A stretch of DNA of 64,000 bases from Polaribacter cellanae (GCF_017569185.1 NZ_CP071869.1:1602001-1666000); one strand, 5' to 3'; shown: positions 7,318 through 17,091, counted from the stretch's first letter. Translations and numbers: made by a program. Notes: generated by a model not told the origin, from the letters alone.

Positions 7318-9495
7318 TTATTTTCTTATTAAACTAAAACTTCCTTTTTTTTCTATAGACAAGCCGTTTTTATCTGTTAAAATTACTTGAAACCAATAAC
7401 TGTTGGAAGGTAGTAATTTCCCTTTATATGTTCCATCCCAACCTTCACTTTCTTGTGATATTTTAGTTAAAAGTACTCCATATCTGTCGTAAATATAAAT
7501 ATCTGAAACTGTATAAAAATCTTTATTATATCCTTTTAAATGCCAAAAATCATTTTTTCTATCGTTATTAGGAGTAAAAAATCGTGGATATTCTAATATC
7601 GAAAAATTATATTTAGCAGTTCCACAACCACCTTTATCTTTAATAAATAAAGTATGTAATCCTGTTGTTATTCCATCAAAAAAACCACGATCTTTAAAAG
7701 GACCAAACTCATTATCCAACGAAAATTTATAATTTCCAGATCCTATGTTTTGTACTTCCACTGAAATAGAATTATTATCAGAATCGTCTATAATTAAAAT
7801 ATCGTCTTTGGTAATATTTGCAATTTCAGAATCGTTTACAATAATTGTTTTTTCTAAAGATTCGCAACCTGCTTTAGAAAATGCTTTTACGGTATAATTT
7901 CCAGCTTCTTTTATATTTATTTCTGAAGTATTTCCTGCTATTAAAACACCTTCTTTTTTCCAAACATATGTATAAGCTCCTTGCTTATTTATCACTTTTA
8001 AATCTACAGAACCAATATCTTTACATAAAACAACATTCTCTTTTTCAACATTAAAACTTGGAATTGTAGTATCTACCTCTGCAACCACCTCTGTTCTATT
8101 TAAAGACATACAGTTAGAAATATTCGCTTCTACAAAGTAAGAAGTTGTTGCAGTTAAAATGGGAGTTCTGTAAGTATTTCCTGTATAAACTAGTGTTCCA
8201 CCTGTTAAAGAATCGTACCAATTTACTTCACCTCTAGAAGCTGTTGCTGTTAATACTGCGGTTCCAGAACAAATTAAATCGTTTTTTATATTTGTTATGG
8301 TGGGTCTTTGATTTACAATTATTCTAATAGGTGTTCTTGGCAAACTTGTACAACCGCCAACAGAAACTGATGCATAAAATGTTGTGGTTTCCGAAACTGT
8401 AGCTGTAAAATCGTTTCCTGTAAAAATTGAAGTTCCACCAGTTGCTGCAGTGTACCATAAAACTTGTCCCTCGCTTGGAATTGCAGAGATCGTTACTGTT
8501 CCAGATTCGCAAACACTAGCTTCTGTTGTTGTAGTTATTTGTGGAATATAAATACGAGAACTTCCTACAATATTTAATGGAGGATCTCCCAAAGTTCCAT
8601 ATTCTACAACATAACCTTTTGCTAAGTACAGGCCTGTTCCACCCGTGTTTGGTAAATCGTTCCAGGCACCACGAATTCCTATTGAAGGATCTGTAATATG
8701 TGCGTAATCTTCTCCTGTTGTATTGTTTCCTCTATAATCATTTGGCTCATTTATATTCCATTTCGCATACTGACCTTGAGGAGAAGAACCGCTAATTTGT
8801 CCATTCCAAAAAATGGTACCAGCTTCTGGGCCAGTAACCCATTTCCAAACACCTTCCGTTTCTTCGTCAGAACCTCCAATCCAACCTGTTCCAGAGGCTT
8901 GTTTTCCAGCAAAATTTGCTTCAATTTCGCTTGTTAAAGTTGCTAAATATCCTTTCCTACCATAATAAAATCTATTTTCTGCTGCGATTTTGGCATTTTT
9001 CCAAGTAATTCCTTGTGCTGGTACAAATTCGTAAAAATGATCTGTTTCTTTTAGGTAGTTTTTATCGTCTGCTGTTAAAGAAAATATTCTTTCTTTGGAA
9101 ACTGCATTTGCAGTTGTTGTAAAAACTACTTGTTTTACAGCGTCTATTAAATCTGCAAATAGCATTTCTGTTCCTGCAACTTTCGAAAATAAAGTTAACT
9201 TTCCTTCATTTGAATTCCAACTTCGTGTAATTGTTGGATGACTTGCTAAATTTAAAAAGTCGAAACCTTTTTGATAACCAGAAGAAATTTGAATGTAGAA
9301 AAATTCGATTCCAATATCATCGGAATCTGTTATTGTAAAATCTTCGACAATATTTATAGCATTTCCAATACAAAAAGCTTGGTCGCCATTTGCAGTAATT
9401 ACAGGAGCATTATCTGTTTGTGAGTATAACAAAACAGGCATTAATAATGCACATAAAAAAATTAGATTACTTTTCAATTGATAAATTTTCTCCAT
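7318..9495 (-). CDS. T9SS type B secreted C-type lectin-like adhesin
   Basis: 725 residues. A signal peptide ends near VLLYSQ (26). A C-type lectin-like domain spans roughly 135-300, with GYLATLTSEIEANF, GWIGGSD, KWNINEPND and AWNDLP signatures. Two Ig-like repeats of the CHU_C-associated kind (VLWYTAATGG, VNWYDSLTGG) lie at about 310-480, and further Ig/SprB-like sequence follows. The last ~95 residues carry the gliding-motility CHU_C/type-B sorting domain (FFTPNNDRKNDFW, IYDRYGVLL, GWDGTYKG). It should therefore leave by the type IX secretion system and remain on the surface or be released, probably binding sugars or polymers (inference). Confidence 0.92.
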   Translation of the reverse strand: MEKIYQLKSNLIFLCALLMPVLLYSQTDNAPVITANGDQAFCIGNAINIVEDFTITDSDDIGIEFFYIQISSGYQKGFDFLNLASHPTITRSWNSNEGKLTLFSKVAGTEMLFADLIDAVKQVVFTTTANAVSKERIFSLTADDKNYLKETDHFYEFVPAQGITWKNAKIAAENRFYYGRKGYLATLTSEIEANFAGKQASGTGWIGGSDEETEGVWKWVTGPEAGTIFWNGQISGSSPQGQYAKWNINEPNDYRGNNTTGEDYAHITDPSIGIRGAWNDLPNTGGTGLYLAKGYVVEYGTLGDPPLNIVGSSRIYIPQITTTTEASVCESGTVTISAIPSEGQVLWYTAATGGTSIFTGNDFTATVSETTTFYASVSVGGCTSLPRTPIRIIVNQRPTITNIKNDLICSGTAVLTATASRGEVNWYDSLTGGTLVYTGNTYRTPILTATTSYFVEANISNCMSLNRTEVVAEVDTTIPSFNVEKENVVLCKDIGSVDLKVINKQGAYTYVWKKEGVLIAGNTSEINIKEAGNYTVKAFSKAGCESLEKTIIVNDSEIANITKDDILIIDDSDNNSISVEVQNIGSGNYKFSLDNEFGPFKDRGFFDGITTGLHTLFIKDKGGCGTAKYNFSILEYPRFFTPNNDRKNDFWHLKGYNKDFYTVSDIYIYDRYGVLLTKISQESEGWDGTYKGKLLPSNSYWFQVILTDKNGLSIEKKGSFSLIRK

Positions 9496-9524
9496 TTTAA
9501 TTATTAACTTGTAAACGATGTTGC

Positions 9525-9532
9525 TATTTTTG
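9525..9532 (+). promoter_or_regulatory. TAnnTTTG promoter box for osmC-like gene
   Basis: TATTTTTG about 45 bases before the OsmC start, in the divergent region with the lectin gene. A TTG lies 13 bases upstream, shorter than the usual spacing. Confidence 0.4.
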
Positions 9533-9578
9533 TAAGAAACCCCAATTTAATACTTCAATTTTAAAAAAATATAATTTT

Positions 9579-10016
9579 ATGGTTAAAAATATAGTTACTA
9601 CAGTTTGGACAGAAAAATCGAAGTTCGAAACCGACAATCCTAGTGGTTACAAATTTACAATGTTCGACAAATCGCAAGATAATGGAGACACTGTTGGTTT
9701 TGCTCCAAAAGCATTAATGTTATCTTCTTTAGCAGGTTGCTCTGGTTTAGATATTGTTTCTTTATTAGAAAAAATGCGTGCAGAAGTGGAAGATTTTAAA
9801 ATTGAAGTTACTGCAGAATTAACAGACGAACACCCTAAATTCTACAACAAGGTAAAAGTAGATTATCATTTTACAGACAGCGAATTACAGCCAGAAAAAA
9901 TCCAGAAAGCCGTAAATTTATCTGTTACAAAATATTGTGGAGTTATGGAAATGTTTAGACAATTTGCAGAAATAGAAACCGAAATATTTTTGCACGATAT
10001 TTCTATAAAAGAATAA
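9579..10016 (+). CDS. OsmC family peroxidase-like protein
   Basis: 145 residues. OsmC/Ohr proteins reduce organic hydroperoxides using two cysteines on separate helices; here they are Cys54 in SLAGCSGLD and Cys120 in TKYCGVM, both in the expected contexts. This subgroup (YhfA-like) is common in Bacteroidetes and its natural substrate is not settled. It is followed 55 bases later by recJ on the same strand. Start ATG 9579 gives the normal family length. Confidence 0.9.
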   Translation: MVKNIVTTVWTEKSKFETDNPSGYKFTMFDKSQDNGDTVGFAPKALMLSSLAGCSGLDIVSLLEKMRAEVEDFKIEVTAELTDEHPKFYNKVKVDYHFTDSELQPEKIQKAVNLSVTKYCGVMEMFRQFAEIETEIFLHDISIKE

Positions 10017-10071
10017 AGTACAATTAAAATGATGCTGAAACTCCACAAATTTTAGATACAGCATAAAAACT

Positions 10072-11757
10072 ATGAGATGGACTTTAAAACCAACACCTAA
10101 CAAAGAAAAAATTGCACAACTTGCGAAAGATTTGCAGGTTGATAAAACCATTGCTACCATTCTTTGTCAAAGAAACGTAACTACATTCGAAGAAGCAAAA
10201 ACATATTTTCGCCCTAGTTTAGAAGATATTCACAATCCTTTTTTGATGAAAGGCATGCATTTGGCTGTTCAGAGAATTGAAAAAGCAATTGCTAACAACG
10301 AAAATATTTTAGTTTTTGGTGATTATGATGTAGATGGAACTACTGCTGTTTCTTTGGTTTCTTCTTATTTAAAAACAATTCACCCAAATGTTGCCACTTA
10401 TATTCCAGATAGATATGCAGAAGGTTATGGTGTTTCGTATTTAGGAATCGATTTTGCCAAAGACAACGATTTTTCTTTAATTATTGCATTAGATTGTGGT
10501 ATAAAAGCCATTGAAAAGGTAGCGTATGCTAAAGAAAAAAATATCGATTTTATTATTTGCGACCACCATAAACCTGGGAAAGAAATTCCAAATGCGGTTG
10601 CTGTTTTAAACGCAAAACAAGAAGATTGTAATTACCCTTTTGATGAACTTTGTGGTTGTGGAGTTGGTTTTAAACTAATTCAGGCTTTGGGTGTTTCCAG
10701 AAACCAAACCATAGAACATTTTGTGCCTTATTTAGATTTAGTAGCCACTGCAATTGCTGCAGATATTGTACCCATGAATGGCGAAAATAGAACCTTGGCT
10801 TATTTTGGATTGCAAGTAATTAATTCGCAACCAAGAAACGGAATTAAAGCCATTATTCATCAAATTAAAAAGAAAGAACTTACCATTACAGATGTCGTTT
10901 TTATAATCGCGCCAAGAATTAATGCAGCTGGAAGAATGAAACATGGTAATTATGCTGTGGAATTATTAACAGAAATGGATTTAGATGCTGCTATTGAATT
11001 TGCTGCAGCTATTGAAATTAATAATGCAGATCGTAAAGAATTAGATAAAAAAATAACCAACGAAGCTTTAATACAAATTATAGATAATAAAGAGGAAGAG
11101 CGTTTCACATCTGTCGTTTTTCAAGAAGATTGGCACAAAGGTGTTATTGGAATTGTAGCCTCTAGATTGATAGAAAAATATTACAGACCTACTTTAGTTT
11201 TTACAAAAAGTGGCGATAAATTAGCAGCCTCTGCACGTTCTGTAAAAGGTTTCGATGTGTATAATGCATTGGAAGCATGTAGCGAATTTATAGAACAATT
11301 TGGCGGACATAAATATGCTGCTGGGTTGACTTTATTACCAGAAAACTACGAGAATTTTAAAAATAAGTTCGAAGAAGTTGTAAAAAAAACGATTGATAAA
11401 GAATTATTAACCCCAGAAATTTCGATTGATGCAGAAATCGATTTATCTGAAATTACACATAAATTCTTTCGAATTATACAACAAATGGCACCTTTTGGAC
11501 CAATGAATATGAAACCCGTTTTTAAATCTACCTGTGTAAGAGATAATGGTTATGGGAAACAGGTTGGCGCAGATAAAACCCATTTAAAATTAAATGTTTT
11601 TCAAGGTGATAATAAAAAAACCTACAATGCAATTGGTTTTAATTTGGGTAATAAAATAGAGTTTGTACAAGACGAATTTGATATTGTCTATACTTTAGAT
11701 GAAAATAAATGGAATGGTTATAAATCTGTGCAATTGTTGTTAAAAGATTTAAAATGA
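10072..11757 (+). CDS. recJ: single-stranded-DNA-specific exonuclease RecJ
   Basis: 561 residues, normal for RecJ. The DHH-family motifs are visible: DYDVDG at 84-89, LDCG near 140, DHH at 164-166, and the DHHA1 motif GGHKYAAG near 411-418. A C-terminal OB-fold follows. RecJ degrades single-stranded DNA 5' to 3' in recombination and mismatch or base-excision repair, using Mn/Mg. All catalytic aspartates and histidines appear intact. The ATG at 10072 starts MRWTLKP, the usual Bacteroidetes N terminus. Confidence 0.96.
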   Translation: MRWTLKPTPNKEKIAQLAKDLQVDKTIATILCQRNVTTFEEAKTYFRPSLEDIHNPFLMKGMHLAVQRIEKAIANNENILVFGDYDVDGTTAVSLVSSYLKTIHPNVATYIPDRYAEGYGVSYLGIDFAKDNDFSLIIALDCGIKAIEKVAYAKEKNIDFIICDHHKPGKEIPNAVAVLNAKQEDCNYPFDELCGCGVGFKLIQALGVSRNQTIEHFVPYLDLVATAIAADIVPMNGENRTLAYFGLQVINSQPRNGIKAIIHQIKKKELTITDVVFIIAPRINAAGRMKHGNYAVELLTEMDLDAAIEFAAAIEINNADRKELDKKITNEALIQIIDNKEEERFTSVVFQEDWHKGVIGIVASRLIEKYYRPTLVFTKSGDKLAASARSVKGFDVYNALEACSEFIEQFGGHKYAAGLTLLPENYENFKNKFEEVVKKTIDKELLTPEISIDAEIDLSEITHKFFRIIQQMAPFGPMNMKPVFKSTCVRDNGYGKQVGADKTHLKLNVFQGDNKKTYNAIGFNLGNKIEFVQDEFDIVYTLDENKWNGYKSVQLLLKDLK

Positions 11758-12035
11758 AAAAGATTTGAGTTCAAAATAATGCTTAAAAAAAAGCAAAAAC
11801 CACTTAAAAGGTGTAGCTCTAGATTGTCGTTAAAAAAGTGGCTTCGAGCGCTTGGTTAAAAATTTAAATTTCTGTTAATTCTCTTCCTCTTCTTTATGTT
11901 TTACATATCTTAAATCTCACATTCTTTCCATTCTTAGAAAGAGAATTAGATTTTGACAGCAAAAAACATCTAACCAATAATGTAAACTCTTTTTTCGAAT
12001 TAACCTCAATCGCAGCAAAGGATTCAAAAGACAAC
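11758..12035. other. intergenic stretch, nothing recognised
   Basis: Between recJ and the tRNA terminator. It has short A-rich tracts, a CCACTT/AAGTGG pair near 11801-11842 that could help end recJ transcription, and a short open stretch near 11942 with no recognisable product. No confident gene, repeat or RNA was found. Confidence 0.4.
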
Positions 12036-12061
12036 AAAAAAAAGTCAGCATTTCTGCTGAC
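12036..12061 (-). terminator. terminator of initiator tRNA transcript
   Basis: On the minus strand GTCAGCA-GAAA-TGCTGAC (12044-12061) is a perfect 7-bp stem with a GAAA tetraloop, followed directly by eight T residues. It lies 14 bases past the tRNA 3' end. Confidence 0.9.
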
Positions 12062-12074
12062 TTTTTGTTTTTAG

Positions 12075-12147
<73 letters not shown>

Positions 12148-12222
12148 ATTTGAACTGCAAATATACAACACAATGTAAGTAATTACCAAACTTTATCTTA
12201 ATTATTTTTTAATCAACTAAAA

Positions 12223-12253
12223 TTGAATCAACTGTAAAAAGAATTTATCTTTG
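12223..12253 (+). promoter_or_regulatory. promoter for era (TTG-N20-TATCTTTG)
   Basis: TTG at 12223-12225 and TATCTTTG at 12246-12253, spaced 20 bases, match the Bacteroidetes -33/-7 arrangement. The ATG follows four bases later, implying a nearly leaderless mRNA. Confidence 0.7.
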
Positions 12254-12257
12254 CAGC

Positions 12258-13142
12258 ATGACACACAAAGCTGGTTTTGTAAATATTATTGGAAATCCTA
12301 ATGTTGGTAAATCTACGTTAATGAACGCGTTGGTAGGCGAAAAGCTGTCTATTATTACCTCAAAAGCACAAACAACAAGGCATCGAATTTTAGGAATTGT
12401 AAACGACGAAAACCATCAAATTGTATTTTCGGATACGCCAGGAATTATAAAACCTGCTTACGAATTGCAATCTTCTATGATGGATTTCGTGAAATCTGCC
12501 TTAGAAGACGCAGATATTCTTATTTATATGGTAGAAGTTGGCGAAAAAGAACTAAAAAACGAAGCTTTCTTCAACAAGATAATTCATAGTGAAATTCCTG
12601 TGATTTTATTATTGAATAAAATAGATAAATCTTCACAAGAAGAAGTAGAAGAAAAAATAAAATACTGGAAAAATAAAGTTCCAAATGCCGATGTTTTTGT
12701 AATTTCCGCTTTGGAAGGTTTTAATGTTTCCGCCGTTTTCGAAAAAATAAAGGAATTATTACCAAAGTCGCCTGCTTTTTATCCAAAAGATCAATTAACA
12801 GACAAACCCGAACGTTTTTTTGTAAATGAAAAAATTAGAGAAAAAATTCTAATGCACTACAAAAAGGAAATTCCGTATTCGGTAGAAGTAGAAACCGAAG
12901 AATTTGCCGAAGAAGAACATATCATTAGAATTCGTTCTGTAATTATGGTGGAGAGAGAAACTCAAAAAGGAATTATTATTGGTCACAAAGGAGCTGCTAT
13001 TAAACGAGTTGGTGCAGAAGCAAGAAAGGATTTAGAGAAGTTTTTCGAGAAAAAAGTTTTTATAGAATTGTATGTAAAAGTGAATAAAAACTGGAGAAGC
13101 GATAAAAACCAGTTAAAACGTTTTGGATATAACCAGAATTAA
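12258..13142 (+). CDS. era: GTPase Era
   Basis: 294 residues. G1 GNPNVGKST at 12-20, G3 DTPG at 59-62 and G4 NKID at 120-123 are present, and the C-terminal KH domain (about 205-285) carries GxxG as GHKGAAIKRVG. Era binds the 3' end of 16S rRNA and checks 30S subunit maturation; it is essential in most bacteria. A leftward IS element and a small membrane protein separate it from the second ribosome GTPase gene, der. A terminator-like hairpin follows at 13213. Confidence 0.97.
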   Translation: MTHKAGFVNIIGNPNVGKSTLMNALVGEKLSIITSKAQTTRHRILGIVNDENHQIVFSDTPGIIKPAYELQSSMMDFVKSALEDADILIYMVEVGEKELKNEAFFNKIIHSEIPVILLLNKIDKSSQEEVEEKIKYWKNKVPNADVFVISALEGFNVSAVFEKIKELLPKSPAFYPKDQLTDKPERFFVNEKIREKILMHYKKEIPYSVEVETEEFAEEEHIIRIRSVIMVERETQKGIIIGHKGAAIKRVGAEARKDLEKFFEKKVFIELYVKVNKNWRSDKNQLKRFGYNQN

Positions 13143-13212
13143 TAAAAGGTTATTTTAGATTTCGAGGCACATTCAGAAAATAGGTTATTTTTAAAAATGC
13201 AGCTAAAATTGC

Positions 13213-13249
13213 GGGCAGAATTATTTAAATTCTACCCTCAATTTTTGTT
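13213..13249 (+). terminator. terminator after era
   Basis: GGGCAGAATT at 13213-13222 pairs with AATTCTACCC at 13228-13237 with one mismatch, followed by TCAATTTTTGTTT. Position and U-rich tail fit a Rho-independent terminator for era. Confidence 0.65.
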
Positions 13250-13334
13250 TTAAAGCTGTTTTAAGTGTTCAGTTTCTTAAAAACTTCCCAACAAGACATA
13301 CCTCTCCCATAAAACTATATTCAATGCTTCAAAT

Positions 13335-14477
13335 TTAGACTACTTGTTGTGCTGTTTTAGCTATTTTTCTTCGGCCAATTTCAAGAGCATTCCCTGTGTG
13401 TATTCCAAAGAATATCCATAGAATTTCATTCTTTTTAGTTTTGGCTTTTATTTTTCGTAAGTGATAATATTCTTTATCCTTTCCAAAAGAACCTTCTAAT
13501 CTTGTAGCTCTTTCTTTTGCGATAATAGCTCTAAGTTGCTTTTTTTCTTTATGATTTTTCGGCTTTTTTCCCTTGGGGATAAAGTCTGTTTCTATGTTCT
13601 TAGAACTACAGTGTTTTCTATTTTTATTGGTGGCATAAATTTTATCTGCTCCAGCTATTTTTACTTTTTTTCGAGTTAATCCTTGTGCTTTTTGGACTGT
13701 TTGAATAAAACGATTTCCTTCATGAAATGCATTAAAGTTAATATGTTCGATAAAGCTAATTCCATCAATTTGAACTTTGTTAACTTTTGCTCCAAATTCA
13801 ACAGGTTTTACTTCCTTTCCTCGAACAATAGGACGAATATAATCCTTTTGAATGCTTACAATTCTATCTTTGATTTTTTCTCCTGTATCAAAATGATCTT
13901 TTTGTTGTTTGTAAATCCTTTGAATTGTATTTATTCGCTTATAATACAAAGCTATAAACTCAATATTGTGATTTTCTGACAACTCTTTTTCAAAGTTGAT
14001 AAATTTACTTAACAGATTGAGTAAACCTCGGGTTAATGAAATACGTTTCGACTTGGTTTTTCTTCGCATTTTACTAAATCCTTGATAACGTTTTTTCCAC
14101 TTGATATATTTACTTCTAATCATTTTAACCCCTAATATAGAGCAGGTTTTACGTAATTGATTGTACAACCAATGAACCGACTCCCAAAGTAATTTTTGGA
14201 TGCTAGGGTAACGAACTTCACTTTCATAACAAGTAGCATCCATTACAATTTGATTGGGGTTTTCAATTTCGTTTTTCCAAGAGTTGAATAGAATTTTTTC
14301 TATGGAATTAATATCGAGTTTCTCTGCTAATTCACAACGTATTTGGCTCACTATTTTATAGTTTGTTAAGCGTTCAAAACCTAGTTCTATATCACAGAAA
14401 AATTGATAGTCTAAATTCGAGTTTAGTTGCTCAATCAATTTTCTATCTGAACAATTAGCATAATGTTTTAAAAACAT
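13335..14477 (-). CDS. IS1182/IS5-like DDE transposase, main frame
   Basis: 380 residues from the first ATG in this frame. Candidate DDE residues are the Asp in VMDATCYESE, the Asp in GADKIYATNKNR and the Glu in TRLEGSFGKDKEYY. The same frame is open upstream to 14687 without a start codon, encoding KYEEFLKCNTAFQFFPLS and RFLEGDLGKIYSAIPWNDL, clearly the missing N terminus of a ~450-residue transposase. An ATG at 14691 is one base out of frame: dropping one A from the ATGAAAG run restores it. So the element is probably inactivated, or a sequencing error or slippage site is involved. Family assignment is from overall resemblance. Confidence 0.85.
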   Translation of the reverse strand: MFLKHYANCSDRKLIEQLNSNLDYQFFCDIELGFERLTNYKIVSQIRCELAEKLDINSIEKILFNSWKNEIENPNQIVMDATCYESEVRYPSIQKLLWESVHWLYNQLRKTCSILGVKMIRSKYIKWKKRYQGFSKMRRKTKSKRISLTRGLLNLLSKFINFEKELSENHNIEFIALYYKRINTIQRIYKQQKDHFDTGEKIKDRIVSIQKDYIRPIVRGKEVKPVEFGAKVNKVQIDGISFIEHINFNAFHEGNRFIQTVQKAQGLTRKKVKIAGADKIYATNKNRKHCSSKNIETDFIPKGKKPKNHKEKKQLRAIIAKERATRLEGSFGKDKEYYHLRKIKAKTKKNEILWIFFGIHTGNALEIGRRKIAKTAQQVV

Positions 14478-14691
14478 TAAACCTAGTCTTCCTTTAGGAC
14501 TAAAAAGATAGTTTCTCCCTTTTGATTGTTCAGAAATACCAAAAGAGCTAACTAAATCATTCCAAGGAATTGCAGAGTAGATTTTACCTAAATCTCCCTC
14601 TAAAAATCGCGCATAATGAGCATCATAATTCTCGCTGAGGGGAAAAAATTGAAATGCGGTGTTGCATTTCAGAAATTCTTCGTACTTTCAT
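13335..14691 (-). mobile_element. insertion sequence between era and der; ends not resolved
   Basis: The transposase reading frame including its out-of-frame start. I looked for terminal inverted repeats on both sides and found none convincing. AAACCCCG (14706-14713) and CGGGGTTT (14738-14745) form a hairpin upstream that may be an internal end structure or a terminator. It is likely a single-copy or relic IS within a housekeeping region. Confidence 0.5.
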
Positions 14692-14761
14692 AATTGTCGA
14701 AATTAAAACCCCGTTTTTTGCCTATATTGGCCATTTTCGGGGTTTATTATAGCTACAAAAT

Positions 14762-14800
14762 ACAACAAATCCCTCGTAAAAACAAGGGATTCGTTGTTTT
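14762..14800. terminator. bidirectional hairpin upstream of IS element
   Basis: ACAACAAATCCCT (14762-14774) pairs with AGGGATTCGTTGT (14785-14797) with one mismatch and is followed by TTTTAT. It lies downstream of the minus-strand membrane protein gene and could end its transcript. Confidence 0.5.
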
Positions 14801-14865
14801 ATGAAAGCGCCTTTCGATTTCAATTAAAAACGAATGCTAATTTTTATCAGCATAAAAAACACTTT

Positions 14866-15384
14866 TTAAATAATAGCAATCATAAAATCATGCAAATCTT
14901 TTATTTGAGATTTTCCTGTATCCTTCCCTATTTGACCTAAAAAATACAATAAAATCCAAATTAGTGGCAAAACAACCATCATAATTATAGGCAAAACAAG
15001 CGATTCATTTAAAGACAATCTTGTGTATAACAACACGCAAAACCCCAAAAAAGAAATTCCTATTACAAAATGCACAAACATAAAAAGCGTCCAAACTTGG
15101 GGTTTTGGACCAAATAAACCTTTTAATTCAGTTTCGTTATTTTCTTTTTCTACAATTTCTAAATGCAATTGTGGCGACCAAAAATGTTCCTCTTTCTGCG
15201 GAACATTTATAAAAATATGCCCATCTACAATACTTCCTCGAAAGTTGTTTTCTTTCTTTTTAAACGCTTCAGAAAACCTGTTTAATAAAATGGCTGCATT
15301 TTCTTCTAAATCAATAGAAAATCGTGGTCTTAGAAATAATTCGCTATTTCTTTTTTCAATAAGAAGTGTCTTTTTATCACTCAT
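14866..15384 (-). CDS. conserved membrane protein of unknown function
   Basis: 172 residues. The first ~95 residues are soluble and polar (FRPRFSIDLEENAAILLNRF, a segment with a WSPQLHLEIVEKE strand pattern), followed by two membrane spans at about 99-120 and 129-149 and a short cytoplasmic tail. I do not recognise a named family. It is divergent from der with about 80 bases between, so the two promoters share a region. No sign of transfer; base use is like its neighbours. It might be an envelope protein with a cytosolic sensor-like head, but that is only a guess. Confidence 0.75.
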   Translation of the reverse strand: MSDKKTLLIEKRNSELFLRPRFSIDLEENAAILLNRFSEAFKKKENNFRGSIVDGHIFINVPQKEEHFWSPQLHLEIVEKENNETELKGLFGPKPQVWTLFMFVHFVIGISFLGFCVLLYTRLSLNESLVLPIIMMVVLPLIWILLYFLGQIGKDTGKSQIKDLHDFMIAII

Positions 15385-15439
15385 AAAAACGGATTTTATA
15401 ACTGTCTAAAATTACAATTAATTATCATATACTAAATTG

Positions 15440-15447
15440 TATCTTTG
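15440..15447 (+). promoter_or_regulatory. -7 box TATCTTTG for der
   Basis: Perfect TAnnTTTG match ending 18 bases before ATG 15466. A TTG at 15445 is open in the der frame but lies inside this box, so it is not the start codon. Confidence 0.65.
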
Positions 15448-15465
15448 CAAAAAATTTCAATCAAG

Positions 15466-16776
15466 ATGAATAGTATTGTTGCCATTGTAGGAAGACCAAA
15501 TGTAGGGAAGTCAACACTTTTTAACAGATTAGTACAACGTAGAGAAGCAATTGTAGATTCTGTAAGCGGAGTTACAAGAGATAGGCATTATGGAAAATCG
15601 GACTGGAATGGAAAGGAGTTTTCCGTGATAGATACTGGTGGTTACGCAATTGGTTCCGATGATATTTTTGAAGAAGAAATTAGAAAACAAGTAAAATTGG
15701 CCATTGAAGAGGCAGATTTAATCGTTTTTGTGGTAGATGTAGAAGAAGGAATTACACCTATGGATGCAGAAGTTGCAAAAATACTTCGCAAAGTAAAAAA
15801 GCCAATTTTTGTTACCGTAAATAAAGTAGATAACGCAATGCGAGATGCAGATGCTGTAGAATTTTACAATTTAGGCTTAGGCGATTATCACACAATTTCT
15901 TCTATAAATGGAAGTGGAACTGGAGATTTATTAGATGCTTTGGCAGAAAAAATGCCAACTCCAGAAGAATTGGATTTAGAAAAAGAAGAACTGCCAAGAT
16001 TTGCGGTTGTTGGTCGACCAAATGCAGGAAAATCGTCTTTTATAAACGCTTTAATAGGAGAAGATAGAAACATCGTAACCAACATTGCAGGAACCACAAG
16101 AGATTCTATCGATACAAAATACAACCGATTTGGGTTCGATTTTAACCTAATTGACACAGCAGGAATTCGTAAAAAATCGAAAGTAAAAGAAGATTTAGAG
16201 TTCTATTCTGTAATGCGTGCAGTGCGTTCCATTGAATATGCAGACGTTATTATTTTGGTGGTCGATGCCACTCGTGGTTTCGAAGGGCAAGACCAAAACA
16301 TTTTTTGGTTGGCAGAAAAAAACAGAAAAGGAGTTGTTATTTTAATAAATAAATGGGATTTGGTGGAGAAAGAAACCAATACCATGCGCGATTTCGAAGC
16401 AATGGTTCGCAAACAAATTGAACCTTTTACAGATGTACCAATTGTATTTATTTCCGCTTTAACAAAACAACGTATTTTTAAAGCCATAGAAACCACTGTT
16501 GAAGTTTTCGAAAACAGAAAAAATAAAATTCCTACAAGTAAGTTTAACGATGCCATGTTAGACATCGTAAAAAGTTACCCACCACCAGCAATTAAGGGGA
16601 AATATGTAAAAATAAAGTATTGTATGCAATTGCCAACACAAACGCCTCAGTTTGCGTTTTTCTGTAATTTACCACAATATGTTAGAGATCCATACAAACG
16701 TTTTGTAGAGAATAAATTAAGAGAAATCTACAACTTTTCTGGCGTTCCAATTACCATTTATTTCAGGCAAAAATAA
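15466..16776 (+). CDS. der: ribosome biogenesis GTPase Der (EngA)
   Basis: 436 residues from ATG 15466. It has the tandem GTPase domains unique to Der: GRPNVGKST at about 9-17 and GRPNAGKSS near 182-190, each with a DTxG switch (DTGGY, DTAGI) and an NK(V/W)D motif, followed by a C-terminal KH-like domain ending in [13 protein letters not shown]. Der assists late 50S assembly and is essential. The start was chosen at MNSIVAIVG because the longer TTG form overlaps the promoter box. Confidence 0.97.
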   Translation: MNSIVAIVGRPNVGKSTLFNRLVQRREAIVDSVSGVTRDRHYGKSDWNGKEFSVIDTGGYAIGSDDIFEEEIRKQVKLAIEEADLIVFVVDVEEGITPMDAEVAKILRKVKKPIFVTVNKVDNAMRDADAVEFYNLGLGDYHTISSINGSGTGDLLDALAEKMPTPEELDLEKEELPRFAVVGRPNAGKSSFINALIGEDRNIVTNIAGTTRDSIDTKYNRFGFDFNLIDTAGIRKKSKVKEDLEFYSVMRAVRSIEYADVIILVVDATRGFEGQDQNIFWLAEKNRKGVVILINKWDLVEKETNTMRDFEAMVRKQIEPFTDVPIVFISALTKQRIFKAIETTVEVFENRKNKIPTSKFNDAMLDIVKSYPPPAIKGKYVKIKYCMQLPTQTPQFAFFCNLPQYVRDPYKRFVENKLREIYNFSGVPITIYFRQK

Positions 16777-16809
16777 AATCAATTTGTAGCTGTTTTTTTA
16801 TATTTTTTT

Positions 16810-16886
16810 GGGCGTTCGAGCGGGCTTTCCGTTTCAATCTTTTGCCTTAAAAAAGGCAAAAGGATTTCCACTGCAATCCCTAACGC
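16810..16886. repeat. dispersed GGGCGTT...AACGC palindromic repeat
   Basis: GGGCGTTCGAGCGGGCTTTCC opens the element, a perfect hairpin CTTTTGCCTT/AAGGCAAAAG sits at its centre, and AATCCCTAACGC closes it. It is conspicuously GC-rich for this gap. I recall near-identical elements throughout Flavobacteriaceae genomes, so it is probably a REP-like repeat. The rest of the 16777-17091 gap holds nothing recognised. Confidence 0.6.
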
Positions 16887-17091
16887 GCTTACTCAAACTC
16901 ACTTATTGCAATCAAAATTCATAGTAGTTTGTAAAATTAAATGTACCAATTCACATTTTTAAATAATTTGTGAATTCGTGGCAATTTTATCAAAAATAAT
17001 TCTACAAAAAAACCTTCAAAAAGAAAGTATCAATAAGAAATTACAACCATTAACAAACTATTTTGTAAATTGGAGGTGTAAAAAGAAGGAT

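Noticed and set aside
15445..15465. TTG start for der giving seven extra residues
   Set aside because: The TTG lies inside the TATCTTTG promoter box; ATG 15466 begins the conserved protein.
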